A stretch of DNA of 64,000 nucleotides from Coemansia sp. RSA 922 (Eukaryota > Kickxellomycota > Kickxellomycetes > Kickxellales > Kickxellaceae), in NCBI GenBank assembly GCA_027577415.1, contig JANBQS010000001.1:43451-107450 (forward strand), read 5' to 3'. Below, in pieces: positions 1-11,490 of this stretch. The position numbers and the translations under genes were made by a program. The notes under the pieces were generated by a model. It worked only from the letters and a program-made list of their open reading frames with translations. It was not told where the DNA came from and did no database searches. Positions within the stretch are counted from its first letter, which is position 1, and every line of letters starts with the position of its first letter.

Positions 1-1
1 G

Positions 2-1243
2 ATGAGTAGGGGCGGAGTTTACGATCTTTTTTCGAGCGAATCTCTTGGGTGGTCATCGAACGACGACGAAATGTTGCTAGCCCTGTTTGAGGTCTGGGGT
101 ACCAAATGGGATAGTATTAGCAAGAGTATTGGCAAGTATACTGGTACTCAGTGTCAGGGCCGATACTACTGGCTCAGGAAAAAGAGAATGCTGAAACGAA
201 CGAAACCCCAGAGCTCGGACGAACAAAAGCCGGAAGTTCCGCAGCCGACCAATACTCAGAAACGTGCTCGTTGGTCTGAAGCGGAAGATCGCAAACTGCG
301 CGATCTTCTTATCGAGCATGGTCGATTTGACTACAAAGAGGCTGGAAAACGGTTGCCCGGATTCTCTCTCGCTCATATATACTATGAACTGGACAAGGCC
401 TTGAGCGGACCGGGTCATGCAGCCGGAACGTGGACGAGCGCCGAACACCGGGCTCTTTTGGAGCTAACCGAAAAGTACGGCCGAGACTGGAGAAGCATAT
501 CTCTGGAAATGCCCACCAGTCGCTCCGCTACCCAATGTCGATTACACTTTGCGTATTGCTGTTCAGGGCCAGTGACCAAACACCGGAAATGGACCCCAGA
601 CGAAGAGGAGCGGCTAAGGCTACTCGTCGATCTTTCTCTGCAAGGCAAGTTGAAGCCAAGTGTGGCCAAACAGTCGCAGCTCTCTGGAATTGAAGAATTC
701 TCCAACGCCGATTTGAGTCGCTTCTCCACCGCTCTTAGACAAGATACTCGGATCCCAGACGCCACTCCCAACATGCCTGAGGACCGAAAGAATTCTGTAG
801 AGTGGCCGCTCGTATCCCTTTACATGATGACCCACACTGTAACTCAGTGCCGTACTAAATGGGCCTATATTAGTAGGAGAACTAGGGCTTTGGAGTGTTA
901 CAGGGGTCCGTGGACGAGAGAGGAGGATGCCAGGCTCTATAACCTCTGCCAACAGGCTCCAAACAGGTGGCTGTGGATTATGCAGCGCCTTGTACGCCCA
1001 CGCGGGTTTGCCGCCACAAAGGCTAGATACACGAGCTACATTATCCGCTACGTTACTATGCTGAAAAAGTGCCGGGGCGCTGGCTGGGATCCAATGGCTG
1101 ACCAGTTCGAGGAAGTGCATATGCGATGTGAGGTCCACGCTTGGTCCCGCCGTCAGCTCGAGGGTTATCGGCCCCATGATCCCTACAATTGCCCATGCGA
1201 CATGGATCTAACCGGCATAAACAGTTTAACCACTGACTTGTAA
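2..1243 (+). CDS. Myb/SANT-repeat DNA-binding protein, 5' end possibly outside window
   Basis: A 413-residue open frame starts with an ATG at base 2, so the true start may lie upstream. It holds five Myb/SANT-like helical units with spaced tryptophans or aromatics: about residues 17-60, 90-133 (RWSEAEDRKL), 143-187 (TWTSAEHRALLEL), 196-290 and 302-350 (GPWTREEDARL). The fourth unit is interrupted by about 65 residues between its first helix and its TQCRTKW segment. Units 1, 3 and 4 share the TQC motif in their recognition helices. Multi-repeat Myb proteins of this kind bind DNA in the nucleus (SNAPc4, Cdc5 and Reb1-like proteins are distant relatives), but I cannot assign it to a named family. 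The frame ends with TAA at 1241-1243. Family call is confident; function is not. Confidence 0.8.
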   Translation: MSRGGVYDLFSSESLGWSSNDDEMLLALFEVWGTKWDSISKSIGKYTGTQCQGRYYWLRKKRMLKRTKPQSSDEQKPEVPQPTNTQKRARWSEAEDRKLRDLLIEHGRFDYKEAGKRLPGFSLAHIYYELDKALSGPGHAAGTWTSAEHRALLELTEKYGRDWRSISLEMPTSRSATQCRLHFAYCCSGPVTKHRKWTPDEEERLRLLVDLSLQGKLKPSVAKQSQLSGIEEFSNADLSRFSTALRQDTRIPDATPNMPEDRKNSVEWPLVSLYMMTHTVTQCRTKWAYISRRTRALECYRGPWTREEDARLYNLCQQAPNRWLWIMQRLVRPRGFAATKARYTSYIIRYVTMLKKCRGAGWDPMADQFEEVHMRCEVHAWSRRQLEGYRPHDPYNCPCDMDLTGINSLTTDL

Positions 1244-1855
1244 AGAAGTGCACGTGCAATCTCCACACGGGCTTGTAAAAATTGTGCATTTCAGATGCGT
1301 GTTCATCTTTTTGCAACAAATAAAAATTTACTGCATATTTCTAATAGGGAAAATGAAGATCTGTTCTTTTTTTTTTTATTCCACCGAATACAAACAATTT
1401 CTTTTTGTTTCCCGCGCGCGGGGTGATCATACCTGTGAAAGCAATGGGGGTATTGATAATCGTTTTATTCTTGTTGAAACTTGCTTATGCACAATGGTCA
1501 ATCATTATTTTTCCCTTGCCTTTTTTTGAAAGAGAATATCTCTTTGTAATATCAAAAATGTCGCAATGATAAGGAATAAAAATAATACTATTTGCCAAAA
1601 CAACACCCAGAAAAAAAAAAGTTTTTCCTTTGTGTCATTTGCTAAAGCGGCTGGGAATGGCTAGGAGGCCATTTATATAAATATCGAGGTCATCAGCCAC
1701 TGGCTAAACTCTGACGCTTACTCTGAACCCTTTTTTTCAATCTCCTTATCGTATATGTCGTAAACATATATCCACTATTTCCCTTTCTCTCTCTCTCTTT
1801 TTAATGATATTTTAACGTACTCCCCTTCTTTCTCCTATTTTAACACCAACGAATC
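1244..1855 (+). promoter_or_regulatory. Intergenic region with TATA-like element upstream of the PAP2 gene
   Basis: AT-rich, with no convincing gene. A TATATAA sequence lies at 1674-1680, about 180 bases before the PAP2 start codon. It is followed by a pyrimidine-rich stretch with a CT run near 1786-1800, a common arrangement around fungal transcription starts. Short open frames here are AT-rich and look fortuitous. Confidence 0.45.
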
Positions 1856-2716
1856 ATGATGCAGTCCGAATCCTCAACAGTTTTTATTTACACTCCTGGC
1901 GAGAGCAGTCCCGTTTATGTATCTAGCCCGTGTCCCACAGTCTTTCCCGACCACACCGCTCACATTTTCGCTGGACTGTCTTCGCCCAAACCCAAGGGCC
2001 ATATTCAGACCATATCATCGATTTTTGCCTCATGGGAATATAGCCTATTCTCGATGGGCGCCAATTATCGCAACAGCTCTGAGAAGAAATCCAAAAATGA
2101 ATCATCGCTAACACAAATGGCACTACTGTTTTTTGACAAGGTAAGTCTCCACATTGTCCAAGCTTATCGCACAAACAGTGGCTGTGTATTTACCACCGAC
2201 GCTAACCAAGAAAGCACTTTTAATATATTGTTGTTTTTTTTGTTTATTTAGACACGAGAGTGGGTACTTTTATTCTCTGCGCTGGCTCTGCTCTACTTCC
2301 GCAACTCGATTATCGTGCACCAGACCGTCGGTGGCTTTGCTTGTGCCGGCGTAGCAAAGGTTCTCAAACGGTTCATTCGCCAGGAGCGGCCATCACACGA
2401 CAAACAAATGAAAAAGTCATATGGAATGCCATCGACACACTCAGCCGCGGTTATGTATCTGAGCACCTTCTTAACATGCGTAATGCATAACTACGCCACA
2501 GACGACTCACTGAACGTGTATGTTGTTCCAGCACTAGCTGCAGTATTTATACTGGGTATTTGCACTGCCCTCTCGCGCGTCGTCAATGGCCACCACACAC
2601 TGGCTCAGGTAGTTGCGGGTTGCTTTTTGGGCGTGTCCTTTGCTAGCCTGTGGTGGCTTTGGCGAGGTCCCATGCTCCCTATCTATGACCGCTGCCTCCA
2701 GGTCGTCTTTACATAG
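1856..2716 (+). CDS. PAP2-superfamily lipid phosphatase, dolichyldiphosphatase-like
   Basis: Two exons, 1856-2140 and 2252-2716, join in phase 0 to give 249 residues. The intron has a GTAAGT donor, a GCTAAC branch-like site near 2200 and a pyrimidine-rich tract before its AG. The second exon holds the three PAP2 phosphatase motifs: KRFIRQERP, YGMPSTHSA (active-site His) and SRVVNGHH. These sit among four or more hydrophobic segments (for example LLFSALALLYF, VVPALAAVFILGI and VAGCFLGVSFASLWW), so this is a membrane enzyme. The YGMPSxHS form is typical of dolichyldiphosphatases (Cwh8/DOLPP1), which recycle dolichyl pyrophosphate at the ER; a related isoprenoid or lipid phosphatase is possible. 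The N-terminal 95 residues are unusually hydrophilic. AATAAA at 2841-2846 lies only 36 bases from the stop codon of the convergent RasGEF gene. Confidence 0.82.
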
Positions 2717-2881
2717 ATTGCACACCGCTTACTGCTAATACGATACAAGCAATGTACATGACCTCTTTTTTTTTAACCCCAAACATGGCATGCTCATTTG
2801 GTGAATAGTGTCGATTTACAAGTGTGATAGAGTAGAAGGCAATAAAGAATTGAGATGCAATTGAGGGCAGCAGTTGGCTAG

Positions 2882-5800
2882 CTAGCGAGGGGTAGCAGTG
2901 GCCTGTGGCTCAATCCACTTGCTTAACATGTACAAGCGCTGCTCTAGCTCCTGGTTGTCCTTGACATCGGTGCAGTCCCAGTCCATGGTCACATCCAAAA
3001 GCGAAGTACCACTGTGAGACTTTTGCAGAGCTGCAATTTGGTAGAGCGGGTAGCCGAATGCACCTTGGTCAGAGCCGTCGATATCTGGAACCGCTGATGC
3101 CAGCCTCGATGCCGACGAGCCAGTACGGTTACGAGTAAAGGGCGCTACATGCGATGTGTGCGGGCGCGCTACCAAGGGGTCGGTAGCTGCAACATCTTGC
3201 ACAACAGCAAAAATGTCGTTCGTCTGCGCCCTGATGTTACGTACAGCGCTGTAGATCTGCTGCTGGAGCATCGTGTCAGCGGCGTAAGGATACTTTGTGC
3301 GCTGCGCAAGGTGCAACTCGCGGAACATTGACGTAATCAGGCGGAACTTTTGCATATTCAGCAGCGGCTGTGCTTGGTTGACACTCGAGATTGCTGCCGA
3401 ATCGCAGCGCAGTTGCCGCTTGTTGGCAGGAAGTGCGTTATCACCATCGATAAGGCAGTTTGCACTGTCGCCAGCAATTTCGGGACCAGTCGGATTGCGA
3501 GAGCGCATCTTCTGGTGCTCCTCCGAGTAAGTCGAGTTGGCCTCGTCTGCGTGCAACAGATCGGTCATGTGCACGGCAACGAATGGCACAAGTGGGAGTG
3601 GCGCGCCATTGGTAATCATTCGGCCATTGCGGAACGTGGGCGTAGTTCTGCCGCCAGCAGCTCCATTGCTGCTGTTAGACGCACTCCGCGCACGACGGCT
3701 GCGGGCCTCGCTGGCCTCGGAGCCGCCACTACTGCTACTCGCAGAGGCGGGTCCAGAGCCGATCGAGGCGAGATGTCCACTGCTCTTGCTACTACTCGAC
3801 GAGAGATGGCCGCCACTGCCGCGACCACCCTTGGACGACGATGAAACTGGAACTGAGCTGTGGCCAGGTGGGCCATTGCTAGTACTAGGGTCAAAGTACA
3901 TGAACGACGCAGCACGAATGCGGATGGCATACGTAATACACGCGCAGTCTTGCTCAGTCAGCTGTCCAGCATCCTTCGCTGACGACGCACCGACGTTTGC
4001 TATCGACTTTTTGCGCATATGGTGCTTACCCTCGTCGCCACCACTGCCAAAGAAGGCACCGTTAACCAAGTTGCCAAAGCCAGAGGACGCAGCCGAGTGC
4101 CCGGTTGATGTCGCTGACGATATGCCACTGGATGTCACTATGTTGGCCTGCGAGGCAGACACCATGTCCTTGGCGCGAATGGACTTTATCTGGTCCAAAA
4201 TGGCCTCAAATACTTCCTCGTCCGGCCCCGAAACGCCGGTCATCGCTGCCTTGACCGACTCACGGTAAGTCCGGAAGTTCATCCGTGACTGGAGAACTTG
4301 CAAGATCCTGGCCACAATGTCCTTCATGAGGGCAGGAACCAGCGCCCACGTATCATGCAGTCGCCGAACAGCAGAGATGTCCAGAGCAATGACAATCTCA
4401 AAGGCGCCGTAGTAGTTCCGTCGCGCGAGGCAATGGAACGCGACGTGCACCAGCTGCTTGATAACCAGGGCGCGAGCAGCAGAGGTGGGCTCTGACAGCA
4501 CAGCAAGCACCGCCCAATACGTGGCCTGGTTAAACCATGAGGTCATCGCAGTCAAGCTTGGTACTGGGTTGGTTGAGTTCGCTTGGCCCGGCTGGCCGCT
4601 CCCTCCAAGTGTCGAAACCGAGTTGCGCGAGTCAGCAGCGACACCCTGCATCGTTTGCAATATCGTTTCGAGGTTTCCCACCCGACCCTTGAGCGAGAAC
4701 TCGGTCGCACTGATACGGGAGAACAGCTCGTGTTCGAGAAGGGTCAACTGCTCGGCAAAAGTGGCTGGATCAATGCCGACCAGGTTTACTCGATACGGGT
4801 TGCGGTTGGCGATCGAATAGTTCAGCAGTGTCCTCCCGACCGGTGTCTGGGGCGTCGGGATGCCCGACTTTGTCAGCGCCTCCATGACAAGCGATCCAAA
4901 GTCGCTTGCGTACATATTGCCATTAGGCATGCGCAGGTCTGACCCGCCAGCTGCTGTTGCCAGATCAGAGCCGGTGCCAACAGAGGAGCCATCGTCGCGC
5001 GGTGCAATGCGAATTGAACCAGCATTGAGACCGCCAAATGCGTCAGTCTCGCCGCCAGCGTCGATACTGCTCAGGTTACCAGAATTTGCCCGGCTAGAGC
5101 GCGGGTGGAATAACGACTTGAAATATGAAGCCGAGCCTTTCTTTGTGTGCTGCGCTCGGCTTCCCACAGCAGCAGCAGCAGTAACAGGGGTCTGAGCCAT
5201 GCTTGGCCCACTACCAGGAAGCTGTCGACCGGCACCCCCCGCGATGCTTGGCTGCCCATGCATGTCTAGTAGCGATACAGACGTGTGCAAATGGCCACCG
5301 CCACCACCGCTGGGCTGGTTTATGTCAGCACTCGAGTTCAACTCGGACAAGGCAAACTCGGGTCGCGATAAGGCACTGGCCCCCAGTGGAGGACCTTGAT
5401 GCGTAGCTGCCGACCGTAAATCAAGGGCCGAGCGGGCATGTTCCAGCGTTGGCGTGCGCACACCAGAGTTTCTCATGCTGGAGGCTTGCGAGGGAACCGC
5501 TGTGGACAATGATGTTCCTGGTGGAAAGCTACTGCTGGCAAATGCCGGCATCTCGACAGCCAACAGCTTGCCCGATGAAAGCTTTTGCCGAATCGCATTG
5601 ACAAACTCGGCCCGGCCTGGCTGCTTTTGGATGTGCGACAAGAACAGCAACAGCAGGCGCGTGAGGCGGTGGTGCAGGCGAAAATCGTGCGGGTGAAACT
5701 TAATCCAGTACTTGACAATGTTCATCACTCGCAATTGGATGATAGCACCGTCGTTGCGAGCGAGAGGTGGAAGCTGTCTCGTCGACGCTTGCTTGGCCTC

Positions 5801-8800
5801 ACACTTGGACCCAGCAGGATGACCCGCACGGTCCCCACTACCGGCAGAAGCGTCGTTGCTGGGGCTATCGCGCCACCCGTTTATAGTAAGGAACTTGTCG
5901 TCGCTATCGTGTGCGCTCGCCTCGGCGTCGTCAACCTCCGAGTCCTCTGTGTCCTCGCCGGGGGCTCCTGTTGCAAAGCAATTGAGGTAACGAGCAATGA
6001 TTAACCGCATAACATCGATCGGGTGCGCAAAGAAGCGATACGAGTTCAAAAAATCGGTCATGAGGTCCGAGTCGACGTTGCCCTCGGGCGACGCGAGACG
6101 ATTGACCAACAATCGTAGCGACATGTACTTGATGCTGCGTGTAATCACGCCCGACTCTGTCCTCATCGTCACATCAGCCAACTGGGTCCCAGCCGTGTGC
6201 ATCGACAGACCATTGCCGGCAAACAGGGATGAGTGCTGGCGAGAAGCGCACGCCGACGACGTGGACATATCGCTGGCGTCAGACGTGGTGTGAGTCAAGG
6301 ACGGGACGTGTCCAGCAAGGCTACTCTGCGAGGCGTTTGACCGGAGATAAGCACCGCCATTAGCAATGTTGCCTTGTGAGCTGTCCGCTCGAGTCATCAA
6401 GCGCAGCTGCGACGAGACAGATCCTTTGCGGGGCGCACCTAGTACGGGTGGCGGCTTCAGAGCAGCTGAGGCGATCGCGCTGGAAGAACCCATTCGCTCC
6501 AATGCGGGTTGCTGGCTGTGGGCGATTCTATTACTAGACTCTGGACCATCTTGCGACGACATGTGGACATCGTGAGTTACTTCGTCCGAGCAGTTGTCAT
6601 CATTCAGTGGCCACCACATACCAGGACCCGCGCTCGTAGGATCGTTGGTGCGTTTGGAACTTCCCGAGCCGCTAATGATGTGCGTCAAAGTGTTGAGCCA
6701 GTCGCCGCCAGGCCCGTTAGGCGGCATAGAAAAGCTTCGCCGCCTGATGTTTGACCGCTTTAGAAAGGCTGCGGTGCTGGCGTCGACTGGCTGCACGTCC
6801 ATCATGTCGATAAAAGCGGGGTTTAGATGCTTGATAGCCCCGCCGCCACGCTCCTGAGTTATAAGCAGAGGGCCAATGCGCCGAATGCCGCCATGCGGGC
6901 CTTGCTGAAGAAGGACTGACATGCATCGTGACTGCTGTTTTACAACGTTCGGGAATAAGCTATTTCGACACAATGATGCCTCAGCGGCCTCGCGGTCGCC
7001 TGTACGGCTGCGAGCGCCATTGGCAAGGGGCCGAGGTCGAGGAATCGCAGATGGCGAGTCTGCAGAGCTCGTGTCTGGCAGCGATCCAAGGACCGCCTCA
7101 TCTGCGACCGCTGCATCAGATATGTAGGCGATACCCGACTCGTGGGCAAACTCTTCAGAAGTGCGACACTCTACAAGCGGCACGTCCAAAAGTAAATAGG
7201 CAGGGAGAGTTAATGTAAACATGAGCGTGCAGAGAATATAGACAAGAAAATAAAATGAAATATGGACTATGGTTGGGGACAAGACAAGAAAAGAGTGGTA
7301 GAAGCAAGCGAGGAGACAGCCAAAAGCAACCACACGATTGAGTGAACCAATTTGAACACCGTACTGCCTTTAAATGGGGTGAGTGGGGAGTGGCTGGCCA
7401 GATGTGTTGGGTCGGAGCTATCGATAAAAGGGAGTCGCAAAGCCCGGAGAGGCGGGATAGTGCACTGACGACAATGGGCGCTGGGGAGTTAAGTAGAGAC
7501 CAAGCGTAAAAACGATGAAGACTGTCATTTACCAAGTGTGGAAATTGATAAGGCACGTTCGTGCGGGAATTGCGTGCGAACATAAGTGACAATATCTGCC
7601 GAAGCAATCCAAGAAGCTCCCCAGAATTAGTGCAACACCGTCATATGGCATGATAACCGATTGCAAATAATAGAACATACAGCGGAATCGGGAGAGTTGA
7701 ACGAACACGTCAGCGGTTGCCATTGTCAATTTGGTTAAGGTGGTGGTGGGAGAGAAAATAAGGAAGAACAAGGAGAAAGCGGGGGAGTAGGCACATAGGC
7801 AGGCACAATACGCATTTTGGTGCTAGCGTCGTCGCAGGCAATCTGCAGGTGTGCTTGGAAAAGAATTACACACTCGCAAGTAATTGGCATTCGGAAGCGA
7901 GTATGTACAGCCAAAAATAGCGACTATGGCCTTGTGTTGGAGTGCAGCAAAATTGAATGCATGGCACGCACTGTATGTACAGCGGCAATGTAGAATCGGA
8001 TGCAGAACAAGGCACTGCGGGAGCATTGGACACAACGACAGGATAACAAAGGACATATTGGCCGGTGCTCACTGACAGGCTATCGGAATGGAATGGGGGA
8101 GATAGACAAACTAGATAAGCAAGGCTCTGCTCTACCATTCCTCGGCAACTGTGAACCAGGAAGCCAGAGAGTTACCACCGTAGAAGCTGGAGCCAAACAG
8201 CGAGGAGACACACAGTGAGTATCACAATGGCTAGGCAGGCACTGGCCTGCTAAACAATGGCCAGTACAGCTTAGTTCTCTCATGTTGGAAGGTGGAGTAA
8301 GCGAGAGGCAGTCATCGTGGGCCTGGGCGCAACTGAGAATGCCAGAGTAAGCCACCTCTTGTTTGCAGCACTTTATGAACGGCAAGTCGCACAATCCAGC
8401 TAGCGACAATTGCCCACATGAACGAATATATTACACCGGTAGCGAGAGCAAAATTGGGCAAAGGCAGGGATGTGGCATGTGAGAAGATCGCTACTCCAGT
8501 TGCGCAGAGGTGCGATGTATTCACAGCTACCAACATTTTGCCCCTCCCCTGCTGTTCGAGTGGATCCTATATAGACTGGCAACCCAGGAAAACCAGACAA
8601 TCGACCAAGAACTACGACAACAAGCATAGCGAATAGGAGGAGGAACAAGGCACATAGGAGCTGATGCCAACATAGATCTTAAAGATAATTTGGCGCTGTA
8701 CTTACCATTTCTCCTTGCAGAGCCAGATGATAGTTCGTGCATAGGTAGCACTAGTCCGTTATCGCTAGGTGTCGCTGGCACGGAGCTGGGTCCGACACTT

Positions 8801-11490
8801 TCAGTGGGTGAGGCGCCAATGAGCTCGCTAGCACGCAAAATGGGCGAGTGGTCGAATACCAGTGTCGGATGACGGGTCAGATCCTCGCATGGAGCTGTCA
8901 AGCGATCCGGCTTAGTGCCCTGCAAGGTGTCAACATCATGCAAGGGGCGATCACCGTATGCGCTGTTCGCGCTACCACCGGCATAAATTGATCCGCATTT
9001 GTCAGAAACATGCTTGCTTGGTGCCAAATCCACTGTCGCCTGGATCCGCTTAGAAAGGTCTTCCGACTGCTTTTGGCGCCTATCCGCAATCAACTGTGTA
9101 GGCGATTCGGCCATCACGCGAAGTTTGCTAGCCGCAGCATCCGCGCTAGCACCCTCGTGCACTCTGGTCAACTCGCCCAGCTCCAGCAAGCTGCATCCAG
9201 GTCGGCCGCCTGCGAGTGTGGCTGGAGTGCAGACGGCAGTTGTGTTGGCTGTGGATCCGGCCGACTTGCTGCTGCTGCTGCCATCACAGCTGCCGCTGAT
9301 TGGCGTCTGTGAAAGTGGTTGGATACTGGCACACAGCGGGGGCGTAGCTGAGCTGAGTGACAGCGACGAGACTGCCATATCGAGAGGCGTGAGCGGGAGC
9401 GGGTTGCTTGGAGGGTTGCACACGAGCAGCGCGTGCCGACTATAGTCTGTTATCGCTACGCGCCCAGCGCTAGCTTGCTCTGTCGGCGATACGTATTCTG
9501 CGGTGTTGGAAGCAGGGCCGCCTGGTGGTACCTGCGTTGATGCACTGCCTGTTAGACCGCTGGAACTACCACCACTGCAGAGTGGACCCGGCGGCGATGC
9601 GGTGTCAAGTGTAGGAAATGCAGAGACAGAGCGAGAGAAGAAAGAAGCAGAGGACGACGACTGGCGCGAAACAAGTGAGGAATAATGACGTGCGAGGAAA
9701 GTTCTCTGGCAACCCTGTTGACAAGACGAAGAAGAGAAAGAAACACCAGCAGCAGCAGCCTCCTCCGTAGTGGCATCTGGCCTAGCGCCCGACGAGGGCG
9801 GGGCTGCGGCGTAGCTGCCGCGGGGGGCGCTGGTCGATTGAGCGATATCGAATTGAGCTGCGCTGCTTGACCTTGCTAAAGCAGACTTTGGCAGCTCTCT
9901 GCCACTGTCGCCTCCCCTGCAATTATCGTCAAAAGCGACACCTGCCTGATTGTGTCCTCCAGACCCACTCATCTCGCGTGTCACAGCTGCTGCTGGCAGT
10001 TCCCCAACGACGCAGCGTCCACTGCTGCTTACCGACATGTTGGCATCGGGGCAGGCACTGTCGCCACGCAGGCCGAGTGGCACCAAATTATACTCTGCGT
10101 CCGCATAGAGAGCCTCGTAAAAATCGCTGCCGCCGCTGCTCCTGGCAGACATCACAGCACTGGAGAGACGAGGGCTGCCGTCGGTTGAGCCACTCATGTC
10201 CACAAAATGCAATTGTTCGCTAGATGCCGCAAGCCACTCGTTGCGGGGGCTGGCATCGGTGAATTGCGCGCTACATTCAGAGAGCCGCTGGTTGCCGCTC
10301 AGCTCACTAGAGGTTCTGAAGGAGGCGCCGCGGCCATTGAATCGGGAATCAGATCGGCCAGTGGTACATGCAATCATCAACACAGAAGCATGGTCGCTGT
10401 CACTGTCGCTCAGGTCGGCGTCTTCGATGCTGTCCGAGAAGCTCCCAAGCCTGCTTGTGGGGGCCGCTGCATATGAGCCTATCGTAGGCTGCTGGGCGTA
10501 GCTATGTGGCGCGGGAACTGGAACCGACGACAAGCCTGGAGAATGCACGTTACATGAGCCAGTGCTAGGGGTGGCTAGTCGTCTCGCACCATCCCCGTTA
10601 TTACCAATAGTGCCGCATCCGTAAGAAGTGCGAGCTGGTACATAATCAGTACTGCCATTGTCGCTTGTACGAGTGGCGCTTGGTCCGCGGTTGCTAGATT
10701 CATGGCTGCTACTAATGCTAGTACTGCTTCTGTTGCTGTGCGTGCCGCCATTCCGCCTGTAGCCTGACTGGTATAGCTGCGACGAGCTGCTGCTGCCAGC
10801 GTGAAAGCTGTTCACCGGCGCAAATAGACTGCTGCCAGCTCTGCTGCTGCCGCCATACCCATATGCCAAGCTTGACGAGGCATTGGCAGGGCTGACTGTT
10901 GCTAGACTGCCGCTCCTCCACCTCGACTGCCTTTGCGTCTGCGCGGTCGACGACTGCTGAGCGTCAAGTCGCCGCAAGGTCTCCTGCCTGTCCTTGCCCG
11001 GCAGCAACACAGTACCACTGCTGCGATTAGGCCGATACCACGTCGTGTTGGCTGGCGTTGGAATCGGCGAGCCAGAGTCTGCACAGGCATCGATCTCCGA
11101 CGATAAGCGTGATCTCGCTAGCTCCGGCTCACGCGAGCCGCTACCGCTCAGGCGCTGTTGCCACGCCAGAGTCAGGCTGCCATGTCGCTTGTACTGGTTC
11201 CTCTTGCGACGTTCAAGGCGCGAATCAACTGCAGAGCTGCTGTCTCCGTCTCCCATTTCACCGTCGACTGATACTGCTCCATCGACGGAATCACGAGGGC
11301 GAGGAAAGGCCTGGAGTGCAACTGACGTGATAGGCGCTGTCTGAAAATGAGACACGTCGCCAGCACACTTGATAGATCCAGCTCCCTCGCCTATTGACAG
11401 CCGAGTGGGGGTTGTCGGATTGCTTTGCAGCGCTGCTGGTATAAACAAAAGACCTCCATCGTCTGAATCGCTTGACATCGTATTGACCAT
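2882..11490 (-). CDS. Large Ras guanine-nucleotide exchange factor (RasGEF with N-terminal REM domain)
   Basis: I model two coding exons, 11490-8706 and 7170-2882, giving about 2357 residues. The first ends in AAT-G before GTAAGT and leaves one base. The second begins after a CTTGTAG acceptor and supplies two bases, so the phases agree and give a Glu codon. Residues 1-928 are Ser/Gly-rich and low in complexity. A RasGEF N-terminal (REM) domain lies near 1268-1328 (RSIKYMSLRLLVNRLASP). The Cdc25-type catalytic domain runs from about 1722 to 2250: it starts near VGIDPATFAEQLTLLEHELF and includes VHVAFHCLARRNYYGAFEIV and VPFVAVHMTDLLHADEAN. It should activate Ras-family GTPases at membranes. A low-complexity insertion of about 190 residues splits the catalytic domain. 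The start at 11490 is the first ATG after a probable 5'UTR acceptor; 11478 is an alternative. The hydrophobic frame read-through just before 7170 is intron, not a membrane anchor. The weakest point is whether both exons belong to one gene. Confidence 0.75.
7171..8705 (-). other. Proposed 1.5-kb intron of the RasGEF gene
   Basis: On the minus strand the donor is G|GTAAGT at 8706/8705 and the acceptor TTGTAG ends at 7171, preceded by a TTAAC branch-like site and a pyrimidine-rich stretch. The interior has only short scattered frames with no recognisable domain and no snoRNA or tRNA signature that I could find. It is about ten times longer than most other introns in the window. An unrecognised small exon inside it is possible. 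Confidence 0.55.

Noticed and set aside
7171..7333. A hydrophobic N-terminal extension of the RasGEF frame, resembling a membrane anchor or signal peptide
   Set aside because: It is pyrimidine-rich with intron-like composition, lies upstream of a good acceptor, and removing it joins in phase with the long upstream exon.
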